Shown here one piece after another: positions 27,314 through 36,894 of a stretch of 64,000 nt of DNA. The notes beneath the pieces were generated by a model, which worked only from the letters and a program-made list of their open reading frames with translations, had not been told where the DNA came from and searched no databases. The stretch covers positions 372,001 through 436,000 of the forward strand of contig NZ_FNDW01000002.1 of assembly GCF_900099685.1 (NCBI RefSeq), read 5' to 3'. Position 1 is the stretch's first letter; each line of letters begins with the position of its first letter. The position numbers and the translations under genes are program-made. The stretch is from Chryseobacterium taeanense. Lineage in GTDB: Bacteria > Bacteroidota > Bacteroidia > Flavobacteriales > Weeksellaceae.

Positions 27314-28633
27314 TTAATCTACAAGTGAGAAATCATATTTCGTCCAAGTACCTTGGAAGTTTCCACAGTTTCTTGGAGATACATTCCATCCACCATTGTT
27401 GAAGAATGGCTGAGACATACCAAAAGCATCTGCAGTCGCAGAAACTACAAGGTTAGCAGCAGGAATACCAGCAGTTCCCAATCCTGTAACAGCGGTAGTG
27501 AATCCGTGTACTTTGATTGAGCTGTACGTAGAAGCAGAAGACAATTCAGAACCTGAACCTTCTACTCTGATTCCTGTAGGATATCCTGTAACCACAGCGT
27601 CATTTAGGGTCAATCTACCGTTTCTTCTGATATGAATTCCGTTTTCATATTTAGATCCTGTATAAGGAGACGGCGAAGAATAAAGCGGATTAGTCTGTGG
27701 CCCTACAATCGTAAGGTTGTTTACTATCGGATGTGTGATTAATGCAGTGGAAGTACCACCAGCATTGTTATCAAGCTCAATACCATTGGTATCAGAAACC
27801 TGTCCGCTTACGGTGTGATCTGAATTATAATCTGCCAGCGCCAATGCACAAGTGATTGTCCCTGTATATCCGTTGTCGAAGTCGAAGTTGTCGTCTTCAG
27901 CTGCGAAAGAAACTAAGTTGGTAGCGTTTACCGTTCCTCCGAAGAATTCAAAAGAATCGTCCTGACCATAAGAAGCCTGAATATGATCTAAAGTAGTACC
28001 ACTTCCTACACCAGCAAGTGTCAATGAATTTACTTCATTACCAGAGTTGGCTCCTACAAAGTCATAACCTGCAAACTCAATACGAACGTATTTCATAATT
28101 CCGGCACTGTGACTGGCATTATTTCCTCCGAAATAAAAGTCAGGACTTGAAGGAAGACCTTCTACCGTAGTTGTTGTAGGTAAATTGGTAGGAGCATCTC
28201 CCAATATAATTACCCCTCCGAAATCTCCCGGTTTTGCTGTCGTATCTTCATCGCCATCCAATAGTCTGTAGCTGGTAAAAACAATTGGCTGGGATTCTGT
28301 ACCTGTAGCATCGATTGAACCGGTTTTTGTAATAATTAAAACCCCTCTTCCTTCACCAATTGAGTTAGGTTTAGCTTTGATAAATGTTCCCGGCATGATT
28401 GTAAGCTTAGCACCATTTTTTACTGCGATGTTACCGTCAAGTTCAATAACTCCGCTCCATGTAGTATTTGAAGTAATATCAGCATTTACGGTAGTTACAG
28501 GAAGTGATGAAGCTGTAACATATTCAGCTGAAGTAGACTTCAGATCGAAAGAGTTTGAAGAATCTGCTAAAGAATCATTCTGACAAGCAGTAAGAGATAA
28601 TGCTGCTACTGCGATTAAAGTTAATTTTCTCAT
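27314..28633 (-). CDS. Surface lipoprotein with parallel beta-helix, TonB-receptor associated
   Basis: I choose the start at 28633 because it gives the signal MRKLTLIAVAALSLTAC (lipid Cys17). The mature part, about 420 residues, has repeated short strands (WSGVIELDGNIAVKNGAKLTI; GAPTNLPTTTTVEGLP; IEFAGYDFVGANSG) that look like a right-handed beta-helix. Relatives in flavobacteria are often mislabelled multidrug transporter; there are no membrane helices. It is encoded after the TonB receptor with a 284-base structured leader, which could allow separate, higher expression. A substrate-capture role is inferred. Confidence 0.72.
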   Translation of the reverse strand: MRKLTLIAVAALSLTACQNDSLADSSNSFDLKSTSAEYVTASSLPVTTVNADITSNTTWSGVIELDGNIAVKNGAKLTIMPGTFIKAKPNSIGEGRGVLIITKTGSIDATGTESQPIVFTSYRLLDGDEDTTAKPGDFGGVIILGDAPTNLPTTTTVEGLPSSPDFYFGGNNASHSAGIMKYVRIEFAGYDFVGANSGNEVNSLTLAGVGSGTTLDHIQASYGQDDSFEFFGGTVNATNLVSFAAEDDNFDFDNGYTGTITCALALADYNSDHTVSGQVSDTNGIELDNNAGGTSTALITHPIVNNLTIVGPQTNPLYSSPSPYTGSKYENGIHIRRNGRLTLNDAVVTGYPTGIRVEGSGSELSSASTYSSIKVHGFTTAVTGLGTAGIPAANLVVSATADAFGMSQPFFNNGGWNVSPRNCGNFQGTWTKYDFSLVD

Positions 28634-28651
28634 TGTTAAAGTTTTTATCAT

Positions 28652-28802
28652 CAGGCTGATTGTTTTTTTTAGCCTGGATTTAATATTTAGAAATACCCGC
28701 CTCTGTATTTCTGCGATTTGGTTTATTGTTACACTTCACACATGAGGAGCTGTAGGGAAGTGTTCCCAATATTTACTGCTATGTTTGGGAAGACATAGGC
28801 AG
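28652..28802 (-). promoter_or_regulatory. Structured leader of the surface lipoprotein
   Basis: Four hairpins lie in series between the TonB receptor stop and the lipoprotein start: CAGGCT/AGCCTG (28652-28676), AGAAATAC/GTATTTCT (28689-28712), GGGAA/TTCCC (28755-28767), and CTG-CTATGT/ACATAG-CAG (28776-28802). None has a T run, so they are not ordinary terminators. They may stabilise or regulate the mRNA. Confidence 0.5.
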
Positions 28803-28917
28803 CGGCTTTTTTCCCGAATCAATACTGTGGCGCGCATCATCAGTAAGGTTTATGATTCTTTTCAGGCTGCCGTAACCTGTACATTGCATGAGCTCTTTTC
28901 TTATTTTTATAATGATC

Positions 28918-31900
28918 TTAAAAAGTATAGTTCACACTCAATCCGAATATTCTTCCGCTATAGGCACGGAATAATATTTTATCAATATTCTTATCGTATT
29001 TGTCTGTGGCTCCGGGAAGGAGTTCAAGCATTTCTCTTTCAGTCTGCTGGGCACCGCCTTTCGATACAGAATAAGAGTTGTAATTGTTGTAAAATTCTTT
29101 TACCCGGTTGAAAATATTTCTTGCATTAAATTTTATCTCTAAGTTTTTGCTTTTAAGAAATTTATATGAGATCTGCGCATCGGCAACAGCATAAGGACGC
29201 TGTATCTCTTCTCCGTTGTAGCCGTAGCCCACAGTGATGTACTGATCGCCTTTTGCGTTATATAAAAAACTTAAGCCTAATCGCTCACCATCATACATTA
29301 CGCCCAAATTGTAAGCGTAAGGAGTCTGTCCGTAAAGCGGTCTCTCTACTTCATAGGTCGCATCTTGATCTGTTGTTTTTGCTCTGTCTTTAAAAGCAAT
29401 TACTTTGGTGTCATTGTAGGTGAAATTTCCGCTGATGAATAATTTTTCGAGGAAAGAATCTGCTGCGATGAAGCCCAGGCTTTTCCTTATTTCAGCTTCA
29501 AATCCTTTTAATTTTGCGTTTTTAGAATTTCCGTTAAAAAGGTGTAAATTCCCTTCGTTGGAAATATATCCTTCTCTTTCAATAGGGCGGTCGATATTTT
29601 TATAATATAAACCAGCCGAAAATATTTCTCCAAGTCCTGGAAACCATTCAAATTTAAAATCATAATTATTCACTATGGATGATACCATTTCCATATTGTG
29701 AATCAGTCCGTTGGCAATGGGGTCGAAATAGGGAAGCCCTGTTCTTTCATTAAATTGAGGACGGATCGCCATTTTGTTGTAAGCCAGCCTTACATTAATT
29801 TTATTGGTAGGGCTGTACGTGAAATTAACTGACGGCATGAACTGCCAGGGTTTATCTTCTACAGGTACTTTATATACATTCTGAGGATCACTGGGATCCA
29901 GCTGTTGGGAAATCATATCATATTTAAAATATTCTGCTCTCAGTCCCCAAACCAGTCGGAATTTATTCTTCCAGCGATTATCAAACATGATAAAGCCCGC
30001 ATGCTGATCTACTTTTCCTTCATATTTTTCATCACTGTAAAGTGGTCTTGTCAGCCAGCCTATACCTCCCGGAACATAATGCGAACCATCAAACCAATCT
30101 GATAATAAACCTGTCATTGACAGGATATTAGTTCCGGCTCCTGCTTCATCTACTCTCAGCAAAAATTTCTGCTGCATATTAGTATTACTTTTTGAGGCTC
30201 CTGCATAACCTACTTTGATATCATTCTTAAAGTTTCCGAATTCTTTATTCCATTTAAAAGATGCTCCGTAATTATAATCGGTTTCCCGGTTTTCGATATA
30301 TCCTCTTGCAAAATCACTGGAAGAATTATTTACCTGGTGATAGGCAATAATTTCATTTCCTATAAAGTTGTAAAGAGTCTGATGCAGTGTGTAATCTTTG
30401 GTATCCGATGCAACGCCTGTGCGGGCTACAAACCAGTCGATATCAACATTTCCTGCTTTGTGATTTCCTTCAAGTTTATTTTGTAAAAGTGTCTGAAAAA
30501 CAGGATAGTTGGCATTGTCTGTGTAAGGAGTATCTAAATTTTTTATCTCGTCGGGATTGTTATTGGGAATAATTCCGTTATAAAAATAATGGTAGGCCTT
30601 TTCTGCATTGGCCGGCAATCCACTTCCCGATGTATATTCATTCCATCCCGTAATTCTTGTCAGTGTATTATCGTAGATGTGTGTATATGCATTTCTGAAA
30701 GAAAATCTGTTCTTACCCAGCTGCAGTCCAAAATTCAACATTCCTGCAACCGTTGAATTATAAGAATAGGATGCTCCCTGATTTTTAAAATCATAAAATT
30801 TCACAGGTGACTGCAGATAATCTTCTGCAGTGTTACTGGTAAGGTAAGTCGTATCCAGCCAGTTTCCTCTTCCTGTATGATCTATTGTAAGCTTATTTTG
30901 TTCATTTCTCAATACTAAAGCGCCTGCAAATCCCCATTTATTGTTGTTTTTTAACTTATATGTTCTTCCTAATGCAAGCTGTATATTAGATCCCATATCG
31001 GCTGTTGTTGCATAATTCGTAAAATTATCATGAGTAAACTGTTTCGACTGTTGGAAAAATAGGGGATCTTCCCAGTTAACGGCTTTCAATCCCATCGGGA
31101 AGTCTCTTGTTCCGTCATCATATCCAAAATAATCGTATTTTCCGCGTTGACGGGTGAGAAATTGTTTAAAAGTAGCCTGATCATTATAGGAAGTACCCAA
31201 GGTAACTGTCGTGAAATTTTCATTAGGAATATCTTTCGTCCTAATTTCCACATATCCGCCGGCAAAGCTGGCATTCATGTCGGGAGTGGCGGTTTTGCTT
31301 ACAATGACGCTCTCTACCATAGAGGTCGGAATAATATCGAATGAGAAATTCTGGTTGTAAGCTTCCGTACTGGGAAGGTTAATTCCATCCATTGCGGCAG
31401 TATTCCATCGTTCTCCCATAGATCGCACCACTACATATTTATTGTCAATGGTTGTAATTCCCGTTACTCTTTTCAATGTTGCACCCAAATCATTATCAGG
31501 TGTTTTGGCAATCTGTTCCGCTGAAATTCCGTCACTCATCTGGGCTGCTTTTTTTTGCTGGGCCAATAATCCGGCCTGAGTATCAGCTTTTCGGGTTCCA
31601 CGGATCACTACTTCTTTTATATTGGCAATTTTATCTGATGCAGATTTCATCAGGAAAGAAACAGAGTTGGTTTCGTTGTTGCTTACCTGAAGTTTTTCTA
31701 CACGAAGGGCATTGTATCTTGAAGCTTTCACAGTAAGCGTATAAACTCCGGAAGGAAGATCGATGGTAAATTCTCCGTTGTTATCTGTCACCGTGCTTCT
31801 GCCTGCCACATTGATTTCGGCTCCCACAATAGCGTTTCCCACTTCATCGACTACTTTTCCTGAGATTTTTCCGTTTCCCAAAACGGATATTCCTCCTTCA

Positions 31901-32208
31901 TATTTTATCGAAATAAGATCTTTCCGCAAACGGTAAACAACAGGAAGTCCGTTGATTATGTTATCAAGGCAATTGTTGACAGGAATATTTTCACATTTTG
32001 CTGATTTCACTTTTAATCCCTGAATATCTGCTTTTGAATACGCCATGCGCATTCGGGTTTTACCGGCAAAATCTTCCAATACCTCGATCAGCGGCTTCTC
32101 TGCAGCAACTGAAAACGTCACTTTCTGGGACAGTTCCTGTGCTTCGGTTGCTACCGTAAAGAATAAGGCTGCGGTGGTAAGGCTATACTTCAAACTTCTC
32201 ATTTTCAA
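28918..32208 (-). CDS. TonB-dependent receptor with STN and carboxypeptidase-like domains
   Basis: The 1096-residue outer-membrane transporter takes up a ligand with energy from TonB. Signal peptide (about 1-23), STN domain (about 28-105) for signalling to FecR, CarboxypepD_reg-like domain (about 112-190; ISGKVVDEVGNAIVGAEI), plug (about 225-330; EQIAKTPDNDLGATLKRVTG) and a 22-stranded barrel to the C-terminal Phe of GLSVNYTF. The STN domain together with the FecR gene 47 bases upstream and the divergent ECF sigma gene makes a cell-surface signalling system. The ligand (metal chelate, peptide or glycan) cannot be told. Confidence 0.93.
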   Translation of the reverse strand: MKMRSLKYSLTTAALFFTVATEAQELSQKVTFSVAAEKPLIEVLEDFAGKTRMRMAYSKADIQGLKVKSAKCENIPVNNCLDNIINGLPVVYRLRKDLISIKYEGGISVLGNGKISGKVVDEVGNAIVGAEINVAGRSTVTDNNGEFTIDLPSGVYTLTVKASRYNALRVEKLQVSNNETNSVSFLMKSASDKIANIKEVVIRGTRKADTQAGLLAQQKKAAQMSDGISAEQIAKTPDNDLGATLKRVTGITTIDNKYVVVRSMGERWNTAAMDGINLPSTEAYNQNFSFDIIPTSMVESVIVSKTATPDMNASFAGGYVEIRTKDIPNENFTTVTLGTSYNDQATFKQFLTRQRGKYDYFGYDDGTRDFPMGLKAVNWEDPLFFQQSKQFTHDNFTNYATTADMGSNIQLALGRTYKLKNNNKWGFAGALVLRNEQNKLTIDHTGRGNWLDTTYLTSNTAEDYLQSPVKFYDFKNQGASYSYNSTVAGMLNFGLQLGKNRFSFRNAYTHIYDNTLTRITGWNEYTSGSGLPANAEKAYHYFYNGIIPNNNPDEIKNLDTPYTDNANYPVFQTLLQNKLEGNHKAGNVDIDWFVARTGVASDTKDYTLHQTLYNFIGNEIIAYHQVNNSSSDFARGYIENRETDYNYGASFKWNKEFGNFKNDIKVGYAGASKSNTNMQQKFLLRVDEAGAGTNILSMTGLLSDWFDGSHYVPGGIGWLTRPLYSDEKYEGKVDQHAGFIMFDNRWKNKFRLVWGLRAEYFKYDMISQQLDPSDPQNVYKVPVEDKPWQFMPSVNFTYSPTNKINVRLAYNKMAIRPQFNERTGLPYFDPIANGLIHNMEMVSSIVNNYDFKFEWFPGLGEIFSAGLYYKNIDRPIEREGYISNEGNLHLFNGNSKNAKLKGFEAEIRKSLGFIAADSFLEKLFISGNFTYNDTKVIAFKDRAKTTDQDATYEVERPLYGQTPYAYNLGVMYDGERLGLSFLYNAKGDQYITVGYGYNGEEIQRPYAVADAQISYKFLKSKNLEIKFNARNIFNRVKEFYNNYNSYSVSKGGAQQTEREMLELLPGATDKYDKNIDKILFRAYSGRIFGLSVNYTF

Positions 32209-32254
32209 ACACTCTTTTAATTAAATTCTTTCTGATTATTGTTTTTTATTTAAG

Positions 32255-33202
32255 TTATCTTTTAAGGATGTACGTATGTTTCTCTTTATGTACTTCCAAT
32301 CCCAGAATGAAGGCTAAAGCTTCAATATTTTCATCGGTATTTCCGCCCGTAAAATCGACAGTTATTTTCTTTTCTGCTGTCTCTTTAGGATAGATGATAC
32401 GAATGTTGTAGTTTTTCTGTAATACATCGGCGACTTCCTTTACACTAACATCATTAAAACTTAAAGACAAAAGAGACGCTGAACCGATTGTTGATTGATT
32501 TGCTTTTTTAAATGAAATAACTGCTGCGGTGCGGGCAACTCCGAAATTGGTCCATTTCTGATTAGGTTTAAGAAAAGTAACAGGCACGCCCGCAGATGAA
32601 ACGGCAACTTTTCCTTCATAAAGATCTACGGCTTTGTCATTTCCGGTTTGTGTGATTTTAAAAACAGTCCCCAATACTTTGGTACTGAAACCTTCTGCAT
32701 ACACAATAAAAGGATGTTTCTTCGATTTAGCGACTGAGAAAATAGCGTCACCTTTCAGATCTACAACACGGGTATCTTCCGGGAAAGACTTCTGAACAGT
32801 AAGCTCGGCTCCGGGAAATAATGTAACTACCGACCCATCTTTAAGATATACTTTCTGGTTAACGGCTTCTGCCACATACACATCCGGCTTAAAGAAAGTA
32901 TTGTAAGTGAAAACGCTTCCTAAAGTTATAAGAAGCAATATAACGGCTGCGATCTGGTAGAAATACTTTCTAAAGCCTGAAGGATGGTGGTGAATAGCCG
33001 TTTGGGAAAAGTAAGATTCCAAAGCAAGCAAAACTCTTTCTTTAGAATATTCCATATGTTTTTTATCTAAATTATTCTCAATGCTTATTTTCCATTGGTG
33101 TAAAAGCTCGGTTTCCTTATCTGAAATTTTTTCCCCGGAAACTTCTCTCTCCCAAAGCCTGAAAACAAAACCCTGAATATTTTTATATTTTAATTTTTTC
33201 AT
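32255..33202 (-). CDS. FecR-family anti-sigma regulator
   Basis: The 315-residue inner-membrane protein has a cytosolic N-terminal domain (about 1-80) that would hold the sigma factor, one transmembrane helix (about 86-106), a periplasmic FecR domain (about 115-230) and the C-terminal DUF4974-type domain (about 240-315) that contacts the receptor's STN domain. It precedes the TonB receptor on the same strand and lies opposite the ECF sigma gene. Confidence 0.93.
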   Translation of the reverse strand: MKKLKYKNIQGFVFRLWEREVSGEKISDKETELLHQWKISIENNLDKKHMEYSKERVLLALESYFSQTAIHHHPSGFRKYFYQIAAVILLLITLGSVFTYNTFFKPDVYVAEAVNQKVYLKDGSVVTLFPGAELTVQKSFPEDTRVVDLKGDAIFSVAKSKKHPFIVYAEGFSTKVLGTVFKITQTGNDKAVDLYEGKVAVSSAGVPVTFLKPNQKWTNFGVARTAAVISFKKANQSTIGSASLLSLSFNDVSVKEVADVLQKNYNIRIIYPKETAEKKITVDFTGGNTDENIEALAFILGLEVHKEKHTYILKR

Positions 33203-33423
33203 AAATCTTCACTATCAAAACATCGTTACATCTATAAAACAGTGAAATCGGAAAACTTCCCCAAGGTGTATTTAACATTGAATTCATATTGAAAGGGACT
33301 TCTTAACAGATTCGGAGATTTGTATTCATTTTCTCAACATTTGCTTCATATTTCTCCTCTTATTTTCAGAAATAATTAATATTGAATTCCTTAAAGTTCA
33401 CAAAAAGTTAATTTTCCTTTAGG

Positions 33424-33431
33424 TAATTTTG
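33424..33431 (+). promoter_or_regulatory. Probable -7 element of ECF sigma gene
   Basis: TAATTTTG fits TAnnTTTG and sits 10 bases before the ATG, so the leader would be nearly absent. No -33 TTG at the right distance. Confidence 0.35.
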
Positions 33432-33441
33432 CATCAGCAAT

Positions 33442-34062
33442 ATGAACCAGACAGATCACACATTATTGAGAAAGATAAAAACAGGGGACAGACCTGCTTT
33501 TATGATACTTTATGAACGATATTGGAACGATTTGTATCGTTTCGTTTTTGTAAGAACCAAGGATAAAGAGGTAGCTGAAGAGTTGCTGCAAAACCTCTGG
33601 ATCAGGATACTTGAAAACACAGAGAGCATCCAGACCGATGAAAACGAAAACGCCAAAGGATACCTATTTAGACATCTTCATTACCGGGTTATTGATTATT
33701 TCAACAGTCATAAAAAAGAGCTTTCTACAGTGAGTATTGATGAATCTGAAAATTCTTTAGAGATTACCGATACAGAATATTCTGAAATATTGGAAGAAAA
33801 CGAAATTTCTACACTTTTTGCCATGATTGACGAAGTGGTTTCCAGACTTCCGATGACCGAACAGAAAGTATATGATATGAGAATCCGGAAAAATAAATCT
33901 GTAGACGAAACAGCTGAAGCTTTAGGCTTGAGCAATAAAACTGTAAGCAATAAACTCAGTAAAGCAATCGGCGAAATCAGAGATCAGTTGAGTCCCGAAT
34001 ATCAGTCTTCCAAAAAGTTTATTTCTATCATGATTTTGATGGAAGTCCTTACTGTGTGCTAA
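33442..34062 (+). CDS. ECF sigma factor, FecI-like
   Basis: The 206-residue sigma-70 family protein has region 2 (about 25-90; LYRFVFVRTKDKEVAEELLQ) and region 4 (about 130-185; MTEQKVYDMRIRKNKSVDET, then a helix-turn-helix). It is divergent from the FecR/TonB-receptor genes it most likely drives. The C-terminus ends with an unusual hydrophobic tail, ISIMILMEVLTVC. Confidence 0.93.
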   Translation: MNQTDHTLLRKIKTGDRPAFMILYERYWNDLYRFVFVRTKDKEVAEELLQNLWIRILENTESIQTDENENAKGYLFRHLHYRVIDYFNSHKKELSTVSIDESENSLEITDTEYSEILEENEISTLFAMIDEVVSRLPMTEQKVYDMRIRKNKSVDETAEALGLSNKTVSNKLSKAIGEIRDQLSPEYQSSKKFISIMILMEVLTVC

Positions 34063-34265
34063 AATTATTCAACCTAAAGGTTTATTTTTTAATGTAATAT
34101 ATTTTGTTTTCAATAATCAATAAGTGTATTTATATTGTGACAAAGTGTATTTCATATTTTTTGTGGTATAATAAATAATTGATTTTAAATATTTTGGCAA
34201 ATAAATTGTTACTATATGTACGAGCAAATATTATTTGCTTTTTATTTAACCATTTACATTATATT

Positions 34266-34880
34266 ATGAAAAATTCAATTTTAACTATTCTTGCACTAGC
34301 TGCTATGGTAGCGTGTAAGAAAAACCAAACAACAACTTCAGATCAGTCAGCAGATAGTGCTTCTATGATGACACCTGCTGATACTATGATTACAGGAGAT
34401 TCTGCTACAACAGGCATGACAGATTCTGAGGGGCAAAACAAGATGTTGAGCGAACAGGACAAAAAATTTGCAGATGCAGCAGCAAAAGGAGGGATGATGG
34501 AAGTAATGATAGGGGAGCTTGCAGCAACCAATGCCAATAACGCAACTGTTAAATCTTTAGGCGCAATGATGGTGAAAGATCATAGTAAAGCCAATGACGA
34601 GCTTAAAAAGTGGGCAGCTGCTACGGGTTATACACTCCCAACCAGCCTTGATGCTGAAAAACAGAAGATGTATGATGATCTGAAAGCAAAAAAAGGGACA
34701 GAGTTTAATCGTGCATATACTGATCTTATGGTGACCGACCACAAGGAAGACATCGCTGAATTTAAGAAGCAAGCCGCTGAAGGTTCAGAAACGTCTTTAA
34801 AATCTTTTGCCAGTACAACAATTCCTACATTAGAACATCATTTGATGGAATCTGAAAAGGCAAAGAAGGCAGTAAATTAA
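34266..34880 (+). CDS. DUF4142-type lipoprotein
   Basis: I start at 34266 (MKNSILTILALAAMVAC, lipid Cys17), not 29 codons upstream. About 204 residues: after a Ser/Thr-rich linker, the DUF4142 helical bundle (about 60-200) shows repeated acidic/His helices (MVKDHSKANDELKKW; MVTDHKEDIAEFKKQA; TIPTLEHHLMESEK). The family is ferritin-like in fold and is often induced by stress or in stationary phase; function is unproven. It begins a run of stress-type genes. A GTGGTAT motif lies about 97 bases upstream. Confidence 0.85.
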   Translation: MKNSILTILALAAMVACKKNQTTTSDQSADSASMMTPADTMITGDSATTGMTDSEGQNKMLSEQDKKFADAAAKGGMMEVMIGELAATNANNATVKSLGAMMVKDHSKANDELKKWAAATGYTLPTSLDAEKQKMYDDLKAKKGTEFNRAYTDLMVTDHKEDIAEFKKQAAEGSETSLKSFASTTIPTLEHHLMESEKAKKAVN

Positions 34881-34903
34881 TAGAAATAAAATCATATAAT
34901 AGC

Positions 34904-34945
34904 TCCAGGTCTCATACAAAAGTTTGGGACCCGGAATTTTTTATT
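34904..34945 (+). terminator. Terminator after DUF4142 gene
   Basis: TCCAGGTC (34904-34911) pairs with GACCCGGA (34928-34935), one mismatch, followed by ATTTTTTATT. Confidence 0.7.
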
Positions 34946-35030
34946 ATGCCTAACTGCTTGAATTTTAATTAAAAAAATAAGTTTAAAATTTAGTTTTCAA
35001 TAAAAAGAAAAAGAGTAGAGTAGGGCTAAA

Positions 35031-35393
35031 TTAAACCAGTAGTTTTTCTATTTTTGAAACAATGACATCAAGGTCAAATGGTTTGGCAACGAAATCATTT
35101 GCTCCGGCATCTGAAGCAATATCATGTCCATCGACACTTGCAGACAAAACAATCACGGAAAGATCTTTTATTTCTCCTGTATTTCTTATAGCTTTTAAAA
35201 CCTGGTCGCCGGAAAGGAGAGGCATCCACAGATCCAACAAAAGCAAATCTGGTTTGTGAATATGAATTTGTTTTATAAGATTTGTACTGTTAATTTCGGT
35301 AAACACAGTAAATCCTTCGGATTCTAAAAGCATCTGCAGGACATCTAATATACCCTGATCGTCGTCACAGACCATTATCTTTTTACTCTTCAT
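35031..35393 (-). CDS. Single-domain response regulator (LOV kinase partner)
   Basis: The 120-residue receiver-only protein has acidic residues CDDD (9-12), phospho-acceptor Asp54 in LLLDLWMP and Lys in FVAKPFD. It begins 1 base after the stop of the kinase gene, so the two are translationally coupled and form a pair. With no output domain it must pass the phosphate or signal through a protein contact. Confidence 0.93.
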   Translation of the reverse strand: MKSKKIMVCDDDQGILDVLQMLLESEGFTVFTEINSTNLIKQIHIHKPDLLLLDLWMPLLSGDQVLKAIRNTGEIKDLSVIVLSASVDGHDIASDAGANDFVAKPFDLDVIVSKIEKLLV

Positions 35394-35394
35394 T

Positions 35395-36894
35395 TCATTG
35401 ATTTTTCATTATAGGTAATGTGAAACTAAATGTAGACCCTTCTCCGACTTCACTTTCTACCCACAGTGTACCTTTATGGTTGGCAATAATTTCATGTGAA
35501 ATATAAAGTCCTATACCAAGACCAGGAAATTTTTTCTGTATGTGCTTAGCCCTGTAAAAACGCTCAAAAATCTTTGCTTTGTCCTGTGAGCTGATTCCCA
35601 TCCCGTAATCGGTCACGGAAACTTTTACAAAATTACCAACTCTGTTGATATAAACATCGACTTTATTAGAATCGGGAGAATATTTTATAGCGTTAGAAAT
35701 CAGGTTATTGATTACTTGTGAGATCTGTAGTTCATCACCGAGAATTGTAGCATTGGTAGTTCCCGATAATTCTATTGTATGGCTTGGAGCAGATACAGAA
35801 AGATTATCAACCGTATCTCGAATTGTTTTGTCAATATCAAATGGTTCCAGATGAAGTTCTATATTCCCTGACTGTATTTTTGAAGTATCTAAAAGATCAG
35901 ATATCAATATATTCAGACGATCTACATAAACTGATACTTTATCCAATGTCTCGTTATACTTTTCAGAAGCTCCATCGGGTTTCATCCGCTGAAGAAGCTG
36001 AACCAACCCTTTAATCGTCGTTAATGGGGTTTTCAATTCATGACTGGCTATTGAAAGAAAATCATCTTTTCTGCGGTCAATTTCTTTTTTCTCGGTAATA
36101 TCTTCAATGGCAATCAGGATTCTGTCTTTATATTGACCTTCAAATTCGATACGGTAAGCATTCACAAGCATTACTTTCTTTCCGATATAAGGGAAATTAT
36201 GTTCCACTTCATAGTCAATTACCGGATTATTGGTAGGAAGAATCTTCATCAGAAGCTCCCTGAGCGTATCAATATCCCACTGATGATTTCCCAGCTCAAA
36301 CAGATTTTTACCTACCGTGTCTTCCTTTGTTACTTTAAATGAACTCAAAAAATGATTATTGACACTTAAAACCTTGTAATTTGCATCCAAAACAAGTAGA
36401 CTTTCTCTTACCGTCTGGATTATACTTGATAGAAATGATTCACTTTCAATAAGCTCCTTCGTTCTTTCCTGAATTTTTCGCTCTACGGAAGATTTTTCCT
36501 CCCTTAATTCATGTTCGGCTCTTTTACGATCTGTAATATCATTCTGAACACCAATAAAATGAGTAATTATACCGTCATCATTTTTTACAGGAGAAATAAA
36601 AAGTTCATTCCAGAAAAGATCACCATTCTTTTTATAATTTCGGATTTCGACCCTGCAGTCTTTTCCCTCGCTGATAGCTTCTTTGATATATTGTCTTTCG
36701 GGTTGAGATCTGTCCTGAGACTGTAAAAAACGGCAGTTGTGACCGATGATTTCATCATACGAATAGCCGCTTATATTTTCAAAGGCTTTGTTGCAGTAAA
36801 CAATAGGATTATCAGGTTGCAGATTATCTGTAATGATAATTCCGCAGTTTGCTGAGTTTAGTGCCTGTATATATAATTCAATGTTGTTATGCAT
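35395..36894 (-). CDS. LOV-domain histidine kinase (blue-light sensor candidate)
   Basis: The 499-residue cytosolic kinase has no membrane segment. Residues about 10-122 match a flavin-binding LOV domain: GHNCRFLQ (51-58), where Cys54 would form the flavin adduct; NYKKNGDLFWN (86-96) with the FMN-binding Asn residues; and FIGVQNDIT with Gln117. A coiled-coil linker (about 125-150) leads to a second PAS (about 152-268), then HisKA with His285 in SIASHELKTPLTT, and an HATPase domain (N-box NLISNAIKYSP, G-box LGIGLYIS). It is coupled to the receiver downstream and flanked by stress-type genes. Confidence 0.92.
   Translation of the reverse strand: MHNNIELYIQALNSANCGIIITDNLQPDNPIVYCNKAFENISGYSYDEIIGHNCRFLQSQDRSQPERQYIKEAISEGKDCRVEIRNYKKNGDLFWNELFISPVKNDDGIITHFIGVQNDITDRKRAEHELREEKSSVERKIQERTKELIESESFLSSIIQTVRESLLVLDANYKVLSVNNHFLSSFKVTKEDTVGKNLFELGNHQWDIDTLRELLMKILPTNNPVIDYEVEHNFPYIGKKVMLVNAYRIEFEGQYKDRILIAIEDITEKKEIDRRKDDFLSIASHELKTPLTTIKGLVQLLQRMKPDGASEKYNETLDKVSVYVDRLNILISDLLDTSKIQSGNIELHLEPFDIDKTIRDTVDNLSVSAPSHTIELSGTTNATILGDELQISQVINNLISNAIKYSPDSNKVDVYINRVGNFVKVSVTDYGMGISSQDKAKIFERFYRAKHIQKKFPGLGIGLYISHEIIANHKGTLWVESEVGEGSTFSFTLPIMKNQ

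Noticed and set aside
34179-34265. 29-codon N-terminal extension of the DUF4142 protein
   Set aside because: It would hide the lipoprotein signal; the ATG at 34266 gives a proper signal and lipobox.
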